NCBI GenBank assembly: GCA_025963615.1
Contig: JAOQAL010000631.1
Coordinates: forward strand, 1 to 8,635
Length of the DNA stretch: 8,635 nucleotides
Reading direction: 5' to 3'
Origin: Chitinophagaceae bacterium
Lineage (GTDB): Bacteria > Bacteroidota > Bacteroidia > Chitinophagales > Chitinophagaceae
Translations under genes and position numbers: made by a program
The notes under the pieces: generated by a model
What the model was told of the DNA's origin: nothing
The model's database searches: none
What the model saw: the letters and a program-made list of their open reading frames with translations, nothing else
In this document: positions 1 to 7,374 of the stretch, piece by piece
How the letters are laid out: every line of letters begins with the position of its first letter
How positions within the stretch are numbered: the first letter of the stretch is position 1

Positions 1-3
1 CGA

Positions 4-795
4 TTAAGGTTTGTCTTTGATAGACACATCAGTATCGTTTCCCCTGTCAATGATGTCACCATCATTCATTATCAGATAATCTTCATTCATCGCGTTCGCC
101 CAGTCTATAAATTCTGCTTCACAATTAGGCAGTGAGCGGTAAAACTCCCCGTCGAATAATTGATAGTGCATGGGTATTATTTTTTTCGCCTTCATCAACT
201 TACCTGCATTCACGGCTTGTTCCGGGGTTAAGGAAGCCGGTATCGAACTGAATGCTAATCCGGCCTGTTCAAAATTTGCAATTACCCCGTTAACAGGCAG
301 AAACGCATAATCAATCTGCGGGTTATTCTGCCCTATTTTCCAAAACCTGCCGTGCCATATTGTATCCCCGCAATGGATCAGGCGTAAGTCGTGATATACA
401 ACTATCCATGCTACCTGTTCATCTCCAATTCCATCCATCGAAAATACCGGCTTAAATGTGATGCCACCGTCTGAATAAGATTCATCAATTGATAGTTCAA
501 TAAGGCGCTGTCCAAAACCTTGTTTTTTAAGCTTTTTTGAGAATAGGTCTGAACAAATTATCTTCCCTGATGAAGCCAGGCACTTATCAATTATTTTACT
601 ACTGTAATGGTCAAAATGTAAATGCGTTAGTACGATATAATCTGCTTTTGTATTTTCGGAAAACTGAAATATTTCCGACTTGGGTGCCCCCATAAACCTC
701 GACACCAATGAAAAGTCCTCTACGGCATCAATTAAGACACATTTATCGCCACACCATATTTTTAGGCCCGCCCAACTTAATTTTTGTATCCTCAT
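4..795 (-). CDS. UlaG-like metallo-beta-lactamase-fold metal-dependent hydrolase
   Basis: Complete 263-residue protein with an ATG start and TAA stop. It has no signal peptide or membrane segment, so it is probably cytoplasmic. The metallo-beta-lactamase signature THLHFDH gives ligands H58, H60, D62 and H63. D144 in HCGDT is the likely bridging aspartate, and H210 in PMHY the last metal ligand. The length and this layout resemble the UlaG/YtkL-like branch (L-ascorbate-6-phosphate lactonase relatives, often annotated only as MBL-fold hydrolases). The region where the third histidine is expected (about residues 116-125, FSMDGIGDEQ) contains no histidine; D121 may replace it. The ATG lies only 4 bases after the stop of the upstream esterase gene, which argues for co-transcription and perhaps translational coupling. 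No Shine-Dalgarno is needed to choose this start, because the first strand (MRIQKLSWAGLKI) already belongs to the fold. The hydrolase class is well supported; the substrate is unknown. Confidence 0.9.
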   Translation of the reverse strand: MRIQKLSWAGLKIWCGDKCVLIDAVEDFSLVSRFMGAPKSEIFQFSENTKADYIVLTHLHFDHYSSKIIDKCLASSGKIICSDLFSKKLKKQGFGQRLIELSIDESYSDGGITFKPVFSMDGIGDEQVAWIVVYHDLRLIHCGDTIWHGRFWKIGQNNPQIDYAFLPVNGVIANFEQAGLAFSSIPASLTPEQAVNAGKLMKAKKIIPMHYQLFDGEFYRSLPNCEAEFIDWANAMNEDYLIMNDGDIIDRGNDTDVSIKDKP

Positions 796-799
796 ATGA

Positions 800-2446
800 T
801 TATTTATACAAAGGAATGAGCGCTATCAATCCATCGGCCAATGTACCGCGCCAACTAAGCTGATCATGGCCTCCAATAAACTCCTGGTAATACACTTGGT
901 AACCTTTGGCTTTTAAGATATCCCGTAACTGGCGGGATGTTTCGAGTATCTGTCCGCCACTGCCAAATATGTCATTCTCGAACTTACCGGCGTCAATGTA
1001 AAATCTTAGCGGTAATTTGGGCTGGTCAATAAACTGCCTGGCTATCCAGTTGGGTTCCTCACCGTTGTCCCTTCCAGGAGACCACCAGAACATACCAGAT
1101 TGCACCAACACATTACCATAAATTTCCGGGTTGCGCATGGCGGTGTACACTGCCGCAAGTCCCCCGTTGCTTAATCCCCCGACCGTTACATTTGCTGGAT
1201 TAAGAGTAACATGATAGCGTTTTCTGATCCAGGGGAGCAATTCTTTGGCCATTAATTCAGCAAACTTTGGATTGCAGGTAAATTCGTCGCCCCGCACATT
1301 TTGACTGGCAGCATCAATCAATACCGTTACGACCGGGGCGATCTTTTTTGCAGCAATCAGGTTATCCAGCGTGACTGGTGCGGGAACCGAGCTTAGGTAA
1401 GTTGTCCCGTCAAACAGAATAAGTAGCGGGTAAGCGTTGGTTGTAGCATTATAGTTTGCCGGTGTATATACAGCGATGTCACGTTCGTTACCCATGATAT
1501 CGCTTTTGAACCGGTACTTGTCAATTTTGCCTGCTGGTATTTCCGGCCGGGAAACTGCCCACGGTTGTTCGGGTGCACCGGGCAGTTCTGCAATTGAAAA
1601 CGTTTCGTATTTTGTAAGGTTAGGATCGTTGGGTTTACGCCTGGGGTTAAGCGGGTCGGCCTGCACGGTTGCATACCGCTGGGCATTTTCGCTCCTGCTT
1701 AAGGTTTCATTGGGCGAGAGCTGGTACAGGAAACGGGCTCCTGCCGGGATGCGCAGCGTTTTATACCACACCTTACTACCGGTAAGGTGAATCATTTTAT
1801 AATCCTCCGGGTGTTCCAGGCTGTAAGGTGTCCAGATGACAACTACATTATTGATCGGGAAAGTCTCTTTCCAGAGGAAAGTAACCAGTTGGTATTTTGG
1901 GTTGTTTTTTGTTGGTTCTGCCAAAGGCGTACCGCTTTTTGCCACCTCATCCCAAAATACATCTTCAACACCTTTTGTTCCGGCGGCTATTTCCTTTTGC
2001 AATGCAGCCAGTCGGGGGCTTCTATACCGTTCTTCATCAGTTATCTTCAACCTTTCGTCCATAGGCTGTATGTCCTTGATCATAATTTTGTAGCTTCCTG
2101 TAAGAGAAGAATCCTGCGCCTTTAATTCCAGGACATAGGTGCCTGGTAATTCTGCAACAAAACGGAATGTTTTTGTCCCCGTCTGAGGGCCGGTAAATGC
2201 CCTGATTTTCAAACCGTCAGGAAAAAAGCCCCTGACTCTTATCGCAATACCCGATTGTTCAACAGTCCCTCTTACGAATTCACCGGTATGCAGGGTAACC
2301 GTATAATGATGAACTTCACTTCCTCTAATTTCACGTTCAACCGGCTTACCAGGAAGTAAAACAAGACTATCCTTTACTGGCAGGGTTTTACTAAAACACA
2401 GGGTGAAGGAGAACAGCCCGCTAAGGAATAATAAGGATAGCTTCAT
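800..2446 (-). CDS. Secreted enterochelin-esterase-like alpha/beta hydrolase (esterase D family)
   Basis: Complete 548-residue protein. Residues 1-19 form a Sec signal peptide (Lys at position 2, hydrophobic core, FCFS-like end). The Cys at 17 follows Leu, so this is not a good lipobox, and a soluble periplasmic or secreted protein is expected. Residues ~25-125 look like a small beta-sandwich of the pre-peptidase (PPC-like) type. Residues ~185-290 resemble the N-terminal domain of Fes, including VTFLWKE and the characteristic ADPLNP. Residues ~305-548 are the esterase D-type catalytic domain: nucleophile S426 in GGLSNGG, a likely acid in the DAGKFEND segment (485-492), and H527 in GGHD. The family includes trilactone siderophore esterases: Fes is cytoplasmic, IroE periplasmic. 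Related Bacteroidota proteins may also cleave carbohydrate esters, and no siderophore receptor is visible here to decide. It is the first gene after a hairpin and lies 4 bases ahead of the MBL-fold gene, so the two probably form an operon. Confidence 0.88.
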   Translation of the reverse strand: MKLSLLFLSGLFSFTLCFSKTLPVKDSLVLLPGKPVEREIRGSEVHHYTVTLHTGEFVRGTVEQSGIAIRVRGFFPDGLKIRAFTGPQTGTKTFRFVAELPGTYVLELKAQDSSLTGSYKIMIKDIQPMDERLKITDEERYRSPRLAALQKEIAAGTKGVEDVFWDEVAKSGTPLAEPTKNNPKYQLVTFLWKETFPINNVVVIWTPYSLEHPEDYKMIHLTGSKVWYKTLRIPAGARFLYQLSPNETLSRSENAQRYATVQADPLNPRRKPNDPNLTKYETFSIAELPGAPEQPWAVSRPEIPAGKIDKYRFKSDIMGNERDIAVYTPANYNATTNAYPLLILFDGTTYLSSVPAPVTLDNLIAAKKIAPVVTVLIDAASQNVRGDEFTCNPKFAELMAKELLPWIRKRYHVTLNPANVTVGGLSNGGLAAVYTAMRNPEIYGNVLVQSGMFWWSPGRDNGEEPNWIARQFIDQPKLPLRFYIDAGKFENDIFGSGGQILETSRQLRDILKAKGYQVYYQEFIGGHDQLSWRGTLADGLIALIPLYK

Positions 2447-2480
2447 AACAAATTATTTAGTTTATAAAATTAGCTTACAA

Positions 2481-2510
2481 GCCGGAAATTGGTTTCAGAC
2501 AATTTCCGGC
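2481..2510 (-). terminator. Intergenic hairpin, probable transcription terminator after the second permease gene
   Basis: An exact 11-bp inverted repeat (GCCGGAAATTG with CAATTTCCGGC, 8-base loop) lies in the 92-base gap between the permease stop and the esterase start. On the minus strand it begins about 28 bases after the permease stop codon. The base of the stem is G+C-rich. The following bases (TTGTAAGCTAATTTTAT) are T-rich but not a clean T run, so an intrinsic terminator is likely but not certain. It could instead be an mRNA-stabilising or partially attenuating structure. No convincing Bacteroidota promoter (TTG, then TAnnTTTG) was found between it and the esterase start. Confidence 0.55.
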
Positions 2511-2538
2511 ATATTTTATGGATGAAAAAGATTATATA

Positions 2539-4911
2539 TCATTCACTCCTCAAACTTTTTGCGGGATTTACTAATGCTGCCTTTATCAACTGGAAACTCA
2601 ATGTAAATAAAGTGATCATTATAGAAGCACCACCTGCGATTATAAACATCCACCAGCTTATATGTATGCGGTAGGTATATTCTTGCAGCCATTTGTTTGC
2701 CGCATACCAGGCCAAAGGTGAAGCAATCACAAGTGCAATTAATATAAGTTTTAAAAACTCACCCGACAACAATCCGAAAACGGAACCGATGCTGGCCCCC
2801 AAAACCTTACGAATGCTTATTTCTTTGGTACGTTGTTCCGCGGTAAACATGGCGAGGCCAAGTAGGCCCATGCAAGAGAGAGTAATTGCCAGTATAGCAA
2901 AGCAATCTGCAAGCTTTCCCACCATTTGATCGCTGACATATAATTTCTTGTACTCATCATCTGAAAATTTATAAGAAAAAGGAAAAGCTGGATTTAATTG
3001 CTTACATAACTTTTCAAGGCTTGCCAAAGCCTCTTTTGTTTGGCCTGCCTTAATTTTCACCAGTACACTGCCACCATTATCTGTTTCTCCCATGCGCAAT
3101 ATCAATGGATTAACAGCCACCTTTAAAGAGTTGAAATGGAAGTCTTTTATTACCCCAATAATCTTTCCGGTCTTACCCCTGAAGGTTAACCTGCGGCCGA
3201 TGGGATTTTTATATCCAATCAAATTCAAAGCTTGTTCATTAATAACATAACATACAGAGTCTGTTATGAAATCCTTAGAAAACTCATGGCCCTGCAATAC
3301 CTGGATGTTCATGGTTTTTACAAAATCATACCCAATAGCTGCCTGGGTAAACATGGGTTTGGTATTAGGGTCTTTACCATCCCATTCGGCTCCCCCTACG
3401 CCATTTTCAATTAGCGTTGGAATTTGCGAAATACGGGAAATGGATTTAATGCCCGGCGAATTTAATGCCTGTTGCTTTAATACAGCGTATTGTTTGCCGA
3501 GGTCACCTTCAAGCGAAATATATACGAGGTTTTCTCTATCATAACCCAGGTCCTTTGTTTGTATATAATTGATTTGTTTTGAAACAACGATGGAACCGAT
3601 AATCAGCACGATGGAAAGCACAAATTGAAAAACAACCAGCCCTTTACGAAACCATGTTGCGGCAGAGCTAAATTTTGGTAAACCTTTTAATACGGTCACC
3701 GGGTTAAATGAGGAAAGGAATAGCGCCGGGTAACTGCCGGAAAGCAGGCCTGTCCCAAAAGTTAAAACCGCGATGCTGATCCAAAAATATAAGTCAGTAA
3801 CGGGAAGTACAATTTGTTTATGGGTTAGCGCATTAAAGGCGGGTAATAATACCAGCACTAAAACGATGGCGATTACAACGGCTATAAAAACCAACAGAAT
3901 TGCTTCCCCGATAAATTGTACGATCAATACAGAACGCAAGGCTCCAGCCACTTTTCTTACCCCGATTTCCCTGGCTCTTTTTATCGATCTTGCGGTAGTA
4001 AGGTTCATAAAATTAACACAGGCAATCAGCAGGATAAAAATGGCCACAACACTAAATAACCGTACATATTCTATCCTGCCACCTTCAAGCTGCCCCTCCG
4101 CATTAAAATGAGAATGAAGATAAATATCGCCAAAGCGTTGCATACCCAACTCTAAATGAAAGCCTTTTCCTTGTTGTTTGTTATAGGCATCCAAAAAATG
4201 AACTATCTTTTTCTCAAAAGCGACAGGATCAGTACCCGCCTTCAGCATAATAAGCGTTGCTGGCCCATTATTACCCCATTCTTTAGCCCAGGCATGGTCT
4301 TCCAGGAAAGCGTGCCAGTTGATCAAATAATCAAACCTTTCTGAACTGTTTTGTGGAAGATCTTCAAATACACCTGAAATAATAAAGTCCCTTTTATTTT
4401 CGAAATTTATGGTTTTGCCCATCGCAGCTTGCGGGCTGCCATAAAAATCACTGGCCATTTTTCTTGAAATGGCAATGGTTGACGGAGTGCTTAAAACAGC
4501 TGCTGCCGTGCCCTGTAATAAGGTGTATCCAAACATGGTAAAGAAATCGGACCCGGCAAAATTGCCTTTTTCTTTAATGATTTTATCACCATTTTTAAAC
4601 AGGCTGGTGGTTTCCCATGCAAAGCTACTCGCGTACTGCACTTCAGGCAGCACGTTTTTCATTTCATCAGGCAATATGCCCGGTGTATGATGTACGACAT
4701 TTATTTTGTTGTCATTGTACTGCCTTTCATATACGCTGTATATTTGGTTAGTATTTTTACTAAACTTATCGATGCTCCTTTCGTCATTTATCCACAGCAA
4801 AATAAACAAGCTGCAAGCCATGCCAAGGGCAAGCCCTGTGATATTAATAAATGAAAATGTCTTGTGCTTGGCAAGATTCCTGAACGCAATCAGTAGATAG
4901 TTCCTTATCAT
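2539..4911 (-). CDS. MacB/FtsX-type ABC transporter permease (second of the tandem pair)
   Basis: Complete 790-residue inner-membrane protein. By eye it has eight membrane segments, at about 21-42, 282-305, 327-357, 375-398, 424-445, 669-692, 720-742 and 752-775. Two periplasmic MacB-like core domains lie between segments 1 and 2 (~43-280) and between segments 5 and 6 (~446-668). This is the duplicated form of the family, about twice the length of E. coli MacB's permease part. Each half ends in the conserved cytoplasmic FtsX signature, REIGVRKVAGA (~314-324) and KEISIRKVLGA (~696-706), probably where the ATPase couples. The protein ends in NPAKSLRSE. It starts 34 bases after the stop of the upstream paralogue, and its leader is very AT-rich without a Shine-Dalgarno. 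MacB-type systems act as mechanotransmitters or extruders of peptides, lipoproteins or toxic compounds rather than classical channels. The substrate cannot be read from the sequence, and the ATP-binding partner is not in the window. Confidence 0.93.
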   Translation of the reverse strand: MIRNYLLIAFRNLAKHKTFSFINITGLALGMACSLFILLWINDERSIDKFSKNTNQIYSVYERQYNDNKINVVHHTPGILPDEMKNVLPEVQYASSFAWETTSLFKNGDKIIKEKGNFAGSDFFTMFGYTLLQGTAAAVLSTPSTIAISRKMASDFYGSPQAAMGKTINFENKRDFIISGVFEDLPQNSSERFDYLINWHAFLEDHAWAKEWGNNGPATLIMLKAGTDPVAFEKKIVHFLDAYNKQQGKGFHLELGMQRFGDIYLHSHFNAEGQLEGGRIEYVRLFSVVAIFILLIACVNFMNLTTARSIKRAREIGVRKVAGALRSVLIVQFIGEAILLVFIAVVIAIVLVLVLLPAFNALTHKQIVLPVTDLYFWISIAVLTFGTGLLSGSYPALFLSSFNPVTVLKGLPKFSSAATWFRKGLVVFQFVLSIVLIIGSIVVSKQINYIQTKDLGYDRENLVYISLEGDLGKQYAVLKQQALNSPGIKSISRISQIPTLIENGVGGAEWDGKDPNTKPMFTQAAIGYDFVKTMNIQVLQGHEFSKDFITDSVCYVINEQALNLIGYKNPIGRRLTFRGKTGKIIGVIKDFHFNSLKVAVNPLILRMGETDNGGSVLVKIKAGQTKEALASLEKLCKQLNPAFPFSYKFSDDEYKKLYVSDQMVGKLADCFAILAITLSCMGLLGLAMFTAEQRTKEISIRKVLGASIGSVFGLLSGEFLKLILIALVIASPLAWYAANKWLQEYTYRIHISWWMFIIAGGASIMITLFTLSFQLIKAALVNPAKSLRSE
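2543..2562. repeat. 20-bp perfect repeat, copy 1 (3' end of second permease gene)
   Basis: The sequence TCACTCCTCAAACTTTTTGC on the + strand is identical to 4950-4969. It encodes the AKSLRS end of the permease tail, so it reflects the common origin of the two genes. Identity extends through wobble positions, including the AGG arginine and AGT serine codons. Confidence 0.7.
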
Positions 4912-4945
4912 GATATTTAAAATCTAATTTTTTATTATTCTGTAA

Positions 4946-7330
4946 TCACTCACTCCTCAAACTTTTTGCAGGATTCATCAAGGCTGCCTTAACCGCCTGG
5001 AAACCCACCGTAGTTATCGCGATAACAATAGCCATTAGTCCGGCGCACATAAACATCCACCAATTAATTGTAATTCGGTAAGCAAATCCCTCAAGCCATT
5101 TGTTGGTTATCCACCACGCCACCGGTAAGGCTAAAACAGTAGCAATACCTACCAGTTTAAGGAAGTCTTTTGACAAAAGCACTGCTATGTTGGTGACTGT
5201 TGCTCCAAGCACTTTTCGAATACCAATTTCTTTAGTCCTTTGCAACGCTGAAAACGTCACTAACCCCAACAATCCAAGACAGGCCAACCCAATAGCCAGC
5301 AATGCGAATGAATAGGAGATTAGGCCCGTTCTGGTTTCAGCGCTATATAGCTTATTAAATTGGGCGTCTAAAAATTCATATTCAAAAGGCTGTTCCGGTG
5401 CCAGTTTGGTCCACGTTGCCTGGATAAAACTCATGGCTTCGGGAAGGCGCTGACCTGATAGTTTCACCATTACCTTACTGGTATAATTACTCATAAAAAT
5501 GATAAAGGGACTGATCGTCTCATGCATAGAACTAAAATGAAAATCATTCACTACACCTTTGATAATTGTGTTTCTCCCCTGAAATTTTATCACTTTTCCA
5601 ATCGCTTCCTGGTTTTTCCAACCAAATGAGCGTACGGCTGCTTCATTAACAATCACAGGCCGTTGTATCGTGTCGGTTACAGCAAAGGCTGCTTCTTCCT
5701 CCGGCCTTGTAAAATCAGCCCCGCTTACAATATGCAGTCCCATTACCCTAACGAAATCCTTATCGGTTCGAACACCTGTAATAATTGTTTCTTTGCCATC
5801 CAATACCATATTGAATTTGCCCTGGATAAAAGTCGGGCTTTGATTACAGGTAGTAACACCTAATACTGAGGGACGAGCCATCAACACACTTTTTAAAGTA
5901 TTTATCTTTTTCCTTAGTGCTTCATCACTGCGCAACACGAGCACACGGGTATTATCATAGCCTAACTTTTTGTTCCGGATGAATTCAAGCTGATTGTGAA
6001 TAACCAATGTACCAAGGATCAGGCATGTTGAAATGAAGAATTGAACCACGATCAGGCTTTTCCGCAAACCAATGCCGGAAGATGCTACGCCGGTTATTCC
6101 TTTTAGGGTTTTAAGGGGGTTAAAACCGGATAACACAAGGGCAGGATAAACACTTCCGAGAAATCCGATTAAAATCAACAGCGCAAATACGGTGATGAGT
6201 GGTGCCGCAGTTACCAGGGCGGACATGCTCAGTTGCTTATCCGCTATGAAATTGAACTCCGGAAGAAATAAATACGCTAATGACAGGCTGATCAACAAAG
6301 CTACCAAAACCATGATCAGTGATTCACCAATAAATTGAAAGAACAACTGCCAGCGCGAGGCACCAATCACCTTCCTTAGGCCTACCTCCTTTGCCCGGTC
6401 AGAAGCACGGGCCGTGGTAAGATTGATATAATTAGCACAGGCAATAATCAAAATGAGTACGGCGATAATAGAAAAGATATAAATGTAACGGATATCTCCG
6501 TTCGGCTCCATGCCTCCATCTACGATTGACCGTAGATGAACGTCCTCCATCGGCTGAATACGAATGTTCAGGTAATTCTTACCTGCCACACCGTAATCTT
6601 TGTTTTGGGCCTTAAAATAACCGGGGATTTTCGCTTCCAGTATTTTGATCATTTCCGGGCTTTTGAGCAATAGATAGGTATAATAACTTGCGTCGGCCCA
6701 GCTTTCATGCGTGTATAAAGGGTCGGTTAGTGAACTCCAGGAAGCGATCATATCAAACTTTATCTGGGAATTAGCGGGGCAATCCTCGGTAATGCCACTT
6801 ACGATGTAATCTTTGTCATTATTGATCTGAAGCGATTTGCCGATAGGATTTTCTTTTCCGAAATATTTTCTGGCTGAAGTTTCCGTTAATACGATTTGAT
6901 TTGGAGCCTTTAAAATAGTTGCTGTATTCCCTTTAAGCAGCTTAAAAGAGAAAATGTCAAAAAAGGTCGCGTCCGCGTAAACAAACCCTTTTTCCTGGAA
7001 CAGCTTATCCCCAAACTTAACAATTGTAGGGGTTGGATAAATTCTGACACCACTTTCCACTTCCGGAAATGTACGTTTAAACTCCGGCAAAGCTTTCGTC
7101 CCCGTTACCGCAACCTTAGTTAGGGTACCGCTAAAATTCAGTTCCGTTGTTGCTCTTACGATACGGTCACCCTTTTTATGAAAATGGTCATAACTGGTTT
7201 CCTGAAATACATAAAGCGTGATCAGCAGGCAGCACGCAATACCAACGGCCAGCCCGAGTATATTAATGCCCGAAATCAATTTATTATGCCAGAGGTTTCG
7301 CAGCGCGATCTTGAAATAATTCTTTATCAT
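4946..7330 (-). CDS. MacB/FtsX-type ABC transporter permease (first of the tandem pair)
   Basis: Complete 794-residue inner-membrane protein, a paralogue of the permease immediately downstream with the same architecture. Membrane segments lie at about 20-43, 283-306, 328-357, 371-399, 424-446, 671-693, 720-745 and 756-778. Periplasmic MacB-like core domains occupy ~44-282 and ~447-670. The cytoplasmic signatures are KEVGLRKVIGA (~314-324) and KEIGIRKVLGA (~700-710), and the tail is NPAKSLRSE. The N-terminus MIKNYFKIALRNLWHNK is typical of Bacteroidota members and supports the ATG chosen. The gene starts 44 bases after the peptidase stop and ends 34 bases before the next permease, consistent with one transcript. 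The two permeases may form a heterodimer or may serve separate systems. Family membership is clear. Substrate and ATPase partner are unknown, since no Walker A protein is encoded here. Confidence 0.93.
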   Translation of the reverse strand: MIKNYFKIALRNLWHNKLISGINILGLAVGIACCLLITLYVFQETSYDHFHKKGDRIVRATTELNFSGTLTKVAVTGTKALPEFKRTFPEVESGVRIYPTPTIVKFGDKLFQEKGFVYADATFFDIFSFKLLKGNTATILKAPNQIVLTETSARKYFGKENPIGKSLQINNDKDYIVSGITEDCPANSQIKFDMIASWSSLTDPLYTHESWADASYYTYLLLKSPEMIKILEAKIPGYFKAQNKDYGVAGKNYLNIRIQPMEDVHLRSIVDGGMEPNGDIRYIYIFSIIAVLILIIACANYINLTTARASDRAKEVGLRKVIGASRWQLFFQFIGESLIMVLVALLISLSLAYLFLPEFNFIADKQLSMSALVTAAPLITVFALLILIGFLGSVYPALVLSGFNPLKTLKGITGVASSGIGLRKSLIVVQFFISTCLILGTLVIHNQLEFIRNKKLGYDNTRVLVLRSDEALRKKINTLKSVLMARPSVLGVTTCNQSPTFIQGKFNMVLDGKETIITGVRTDKDFVRVMGLHIVSGADFTRPEEEAAFAVTDTIQRPVIVNEAAVRSFGWKNQEAIGKVIKFQGRNTIIKGVVNDFHFSSMHETISPFIIFMSNYTSKVMVKLSGQRLPEAMSFIQATWTKLAPEQPFEYEFLDAQFNKLYSAETRTGLISYSFALLAIGLACLGLLGLVTFSALQRTKEIGIRKVLGATVTNIAVLLSKDFLKLVGIATVLALPVAWWITNKWLEGFAYRITINWWMFMCAGLMAIVIAITTVGFQAVKAALMNPAKSLRSE
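4950..4969. repeat. 20-bp perfect repeat, copy 2 (3' end of first permease gene)
   Basis: Identical over 20 bases to 2543-2562, followed by one mismatch and a further five matching bases (GGATT). It lies in the codons of the shared C-terminal tail. The copies are about 2.4 kb apart in direct orientation, so recombination between them would delete one permease gene. Confidence 0.7.
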
Positions 7331-7374
7331 AATGGTAAATTTTATTATTCAAATTCTAAGTCCTGAACATTTAC

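Noticed and set aside
1476..2125. Open frames on the + strand inside the esterase gene
   Set aside because: They are antisense to a clearly conserved protein, have low-complexity or unlikely compositions and no recognisable domains; they are shadows of the real gene.
2389..2446. Cys17 of the esterase as a lipoprotein anchor
   Set aside because: The residue before the Cys is Leu, which does not fit the lipobox; a cleavable signal peptide is the simpler reading.
2447..2480. Possible Bacteroidota promoter upstream of the esterase (TTG, then TAATTTG near the start codon)
   Set aside because: The -7 element is one base short of TAnnTTTG, the spacing is 22 bases, and it would place transcription start at or inside the start codon.
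2489..4900. Several short + strand open frames across the second permease gene
   Set aside because: All overlap a full-length, well-conserved permease on the opposite strand and show no family features.
4931..7350. Identical decamer TTTATTATTC in the leaders of both permease genes (4931-4940 and 7341-7350)
   Set aside because: It sits at different distances from the two start codons (about 20 and 11 bases) and is A+T-rich, so chance or general leader composition explains it.
7335..7374. GTAAAT / ATTTAC inverted repeat between peptidase and first permease
   Set aside because: Only 6 bp of A+T-rich stem with a 28-base loop; expected by chance in such AT-rich spacers.
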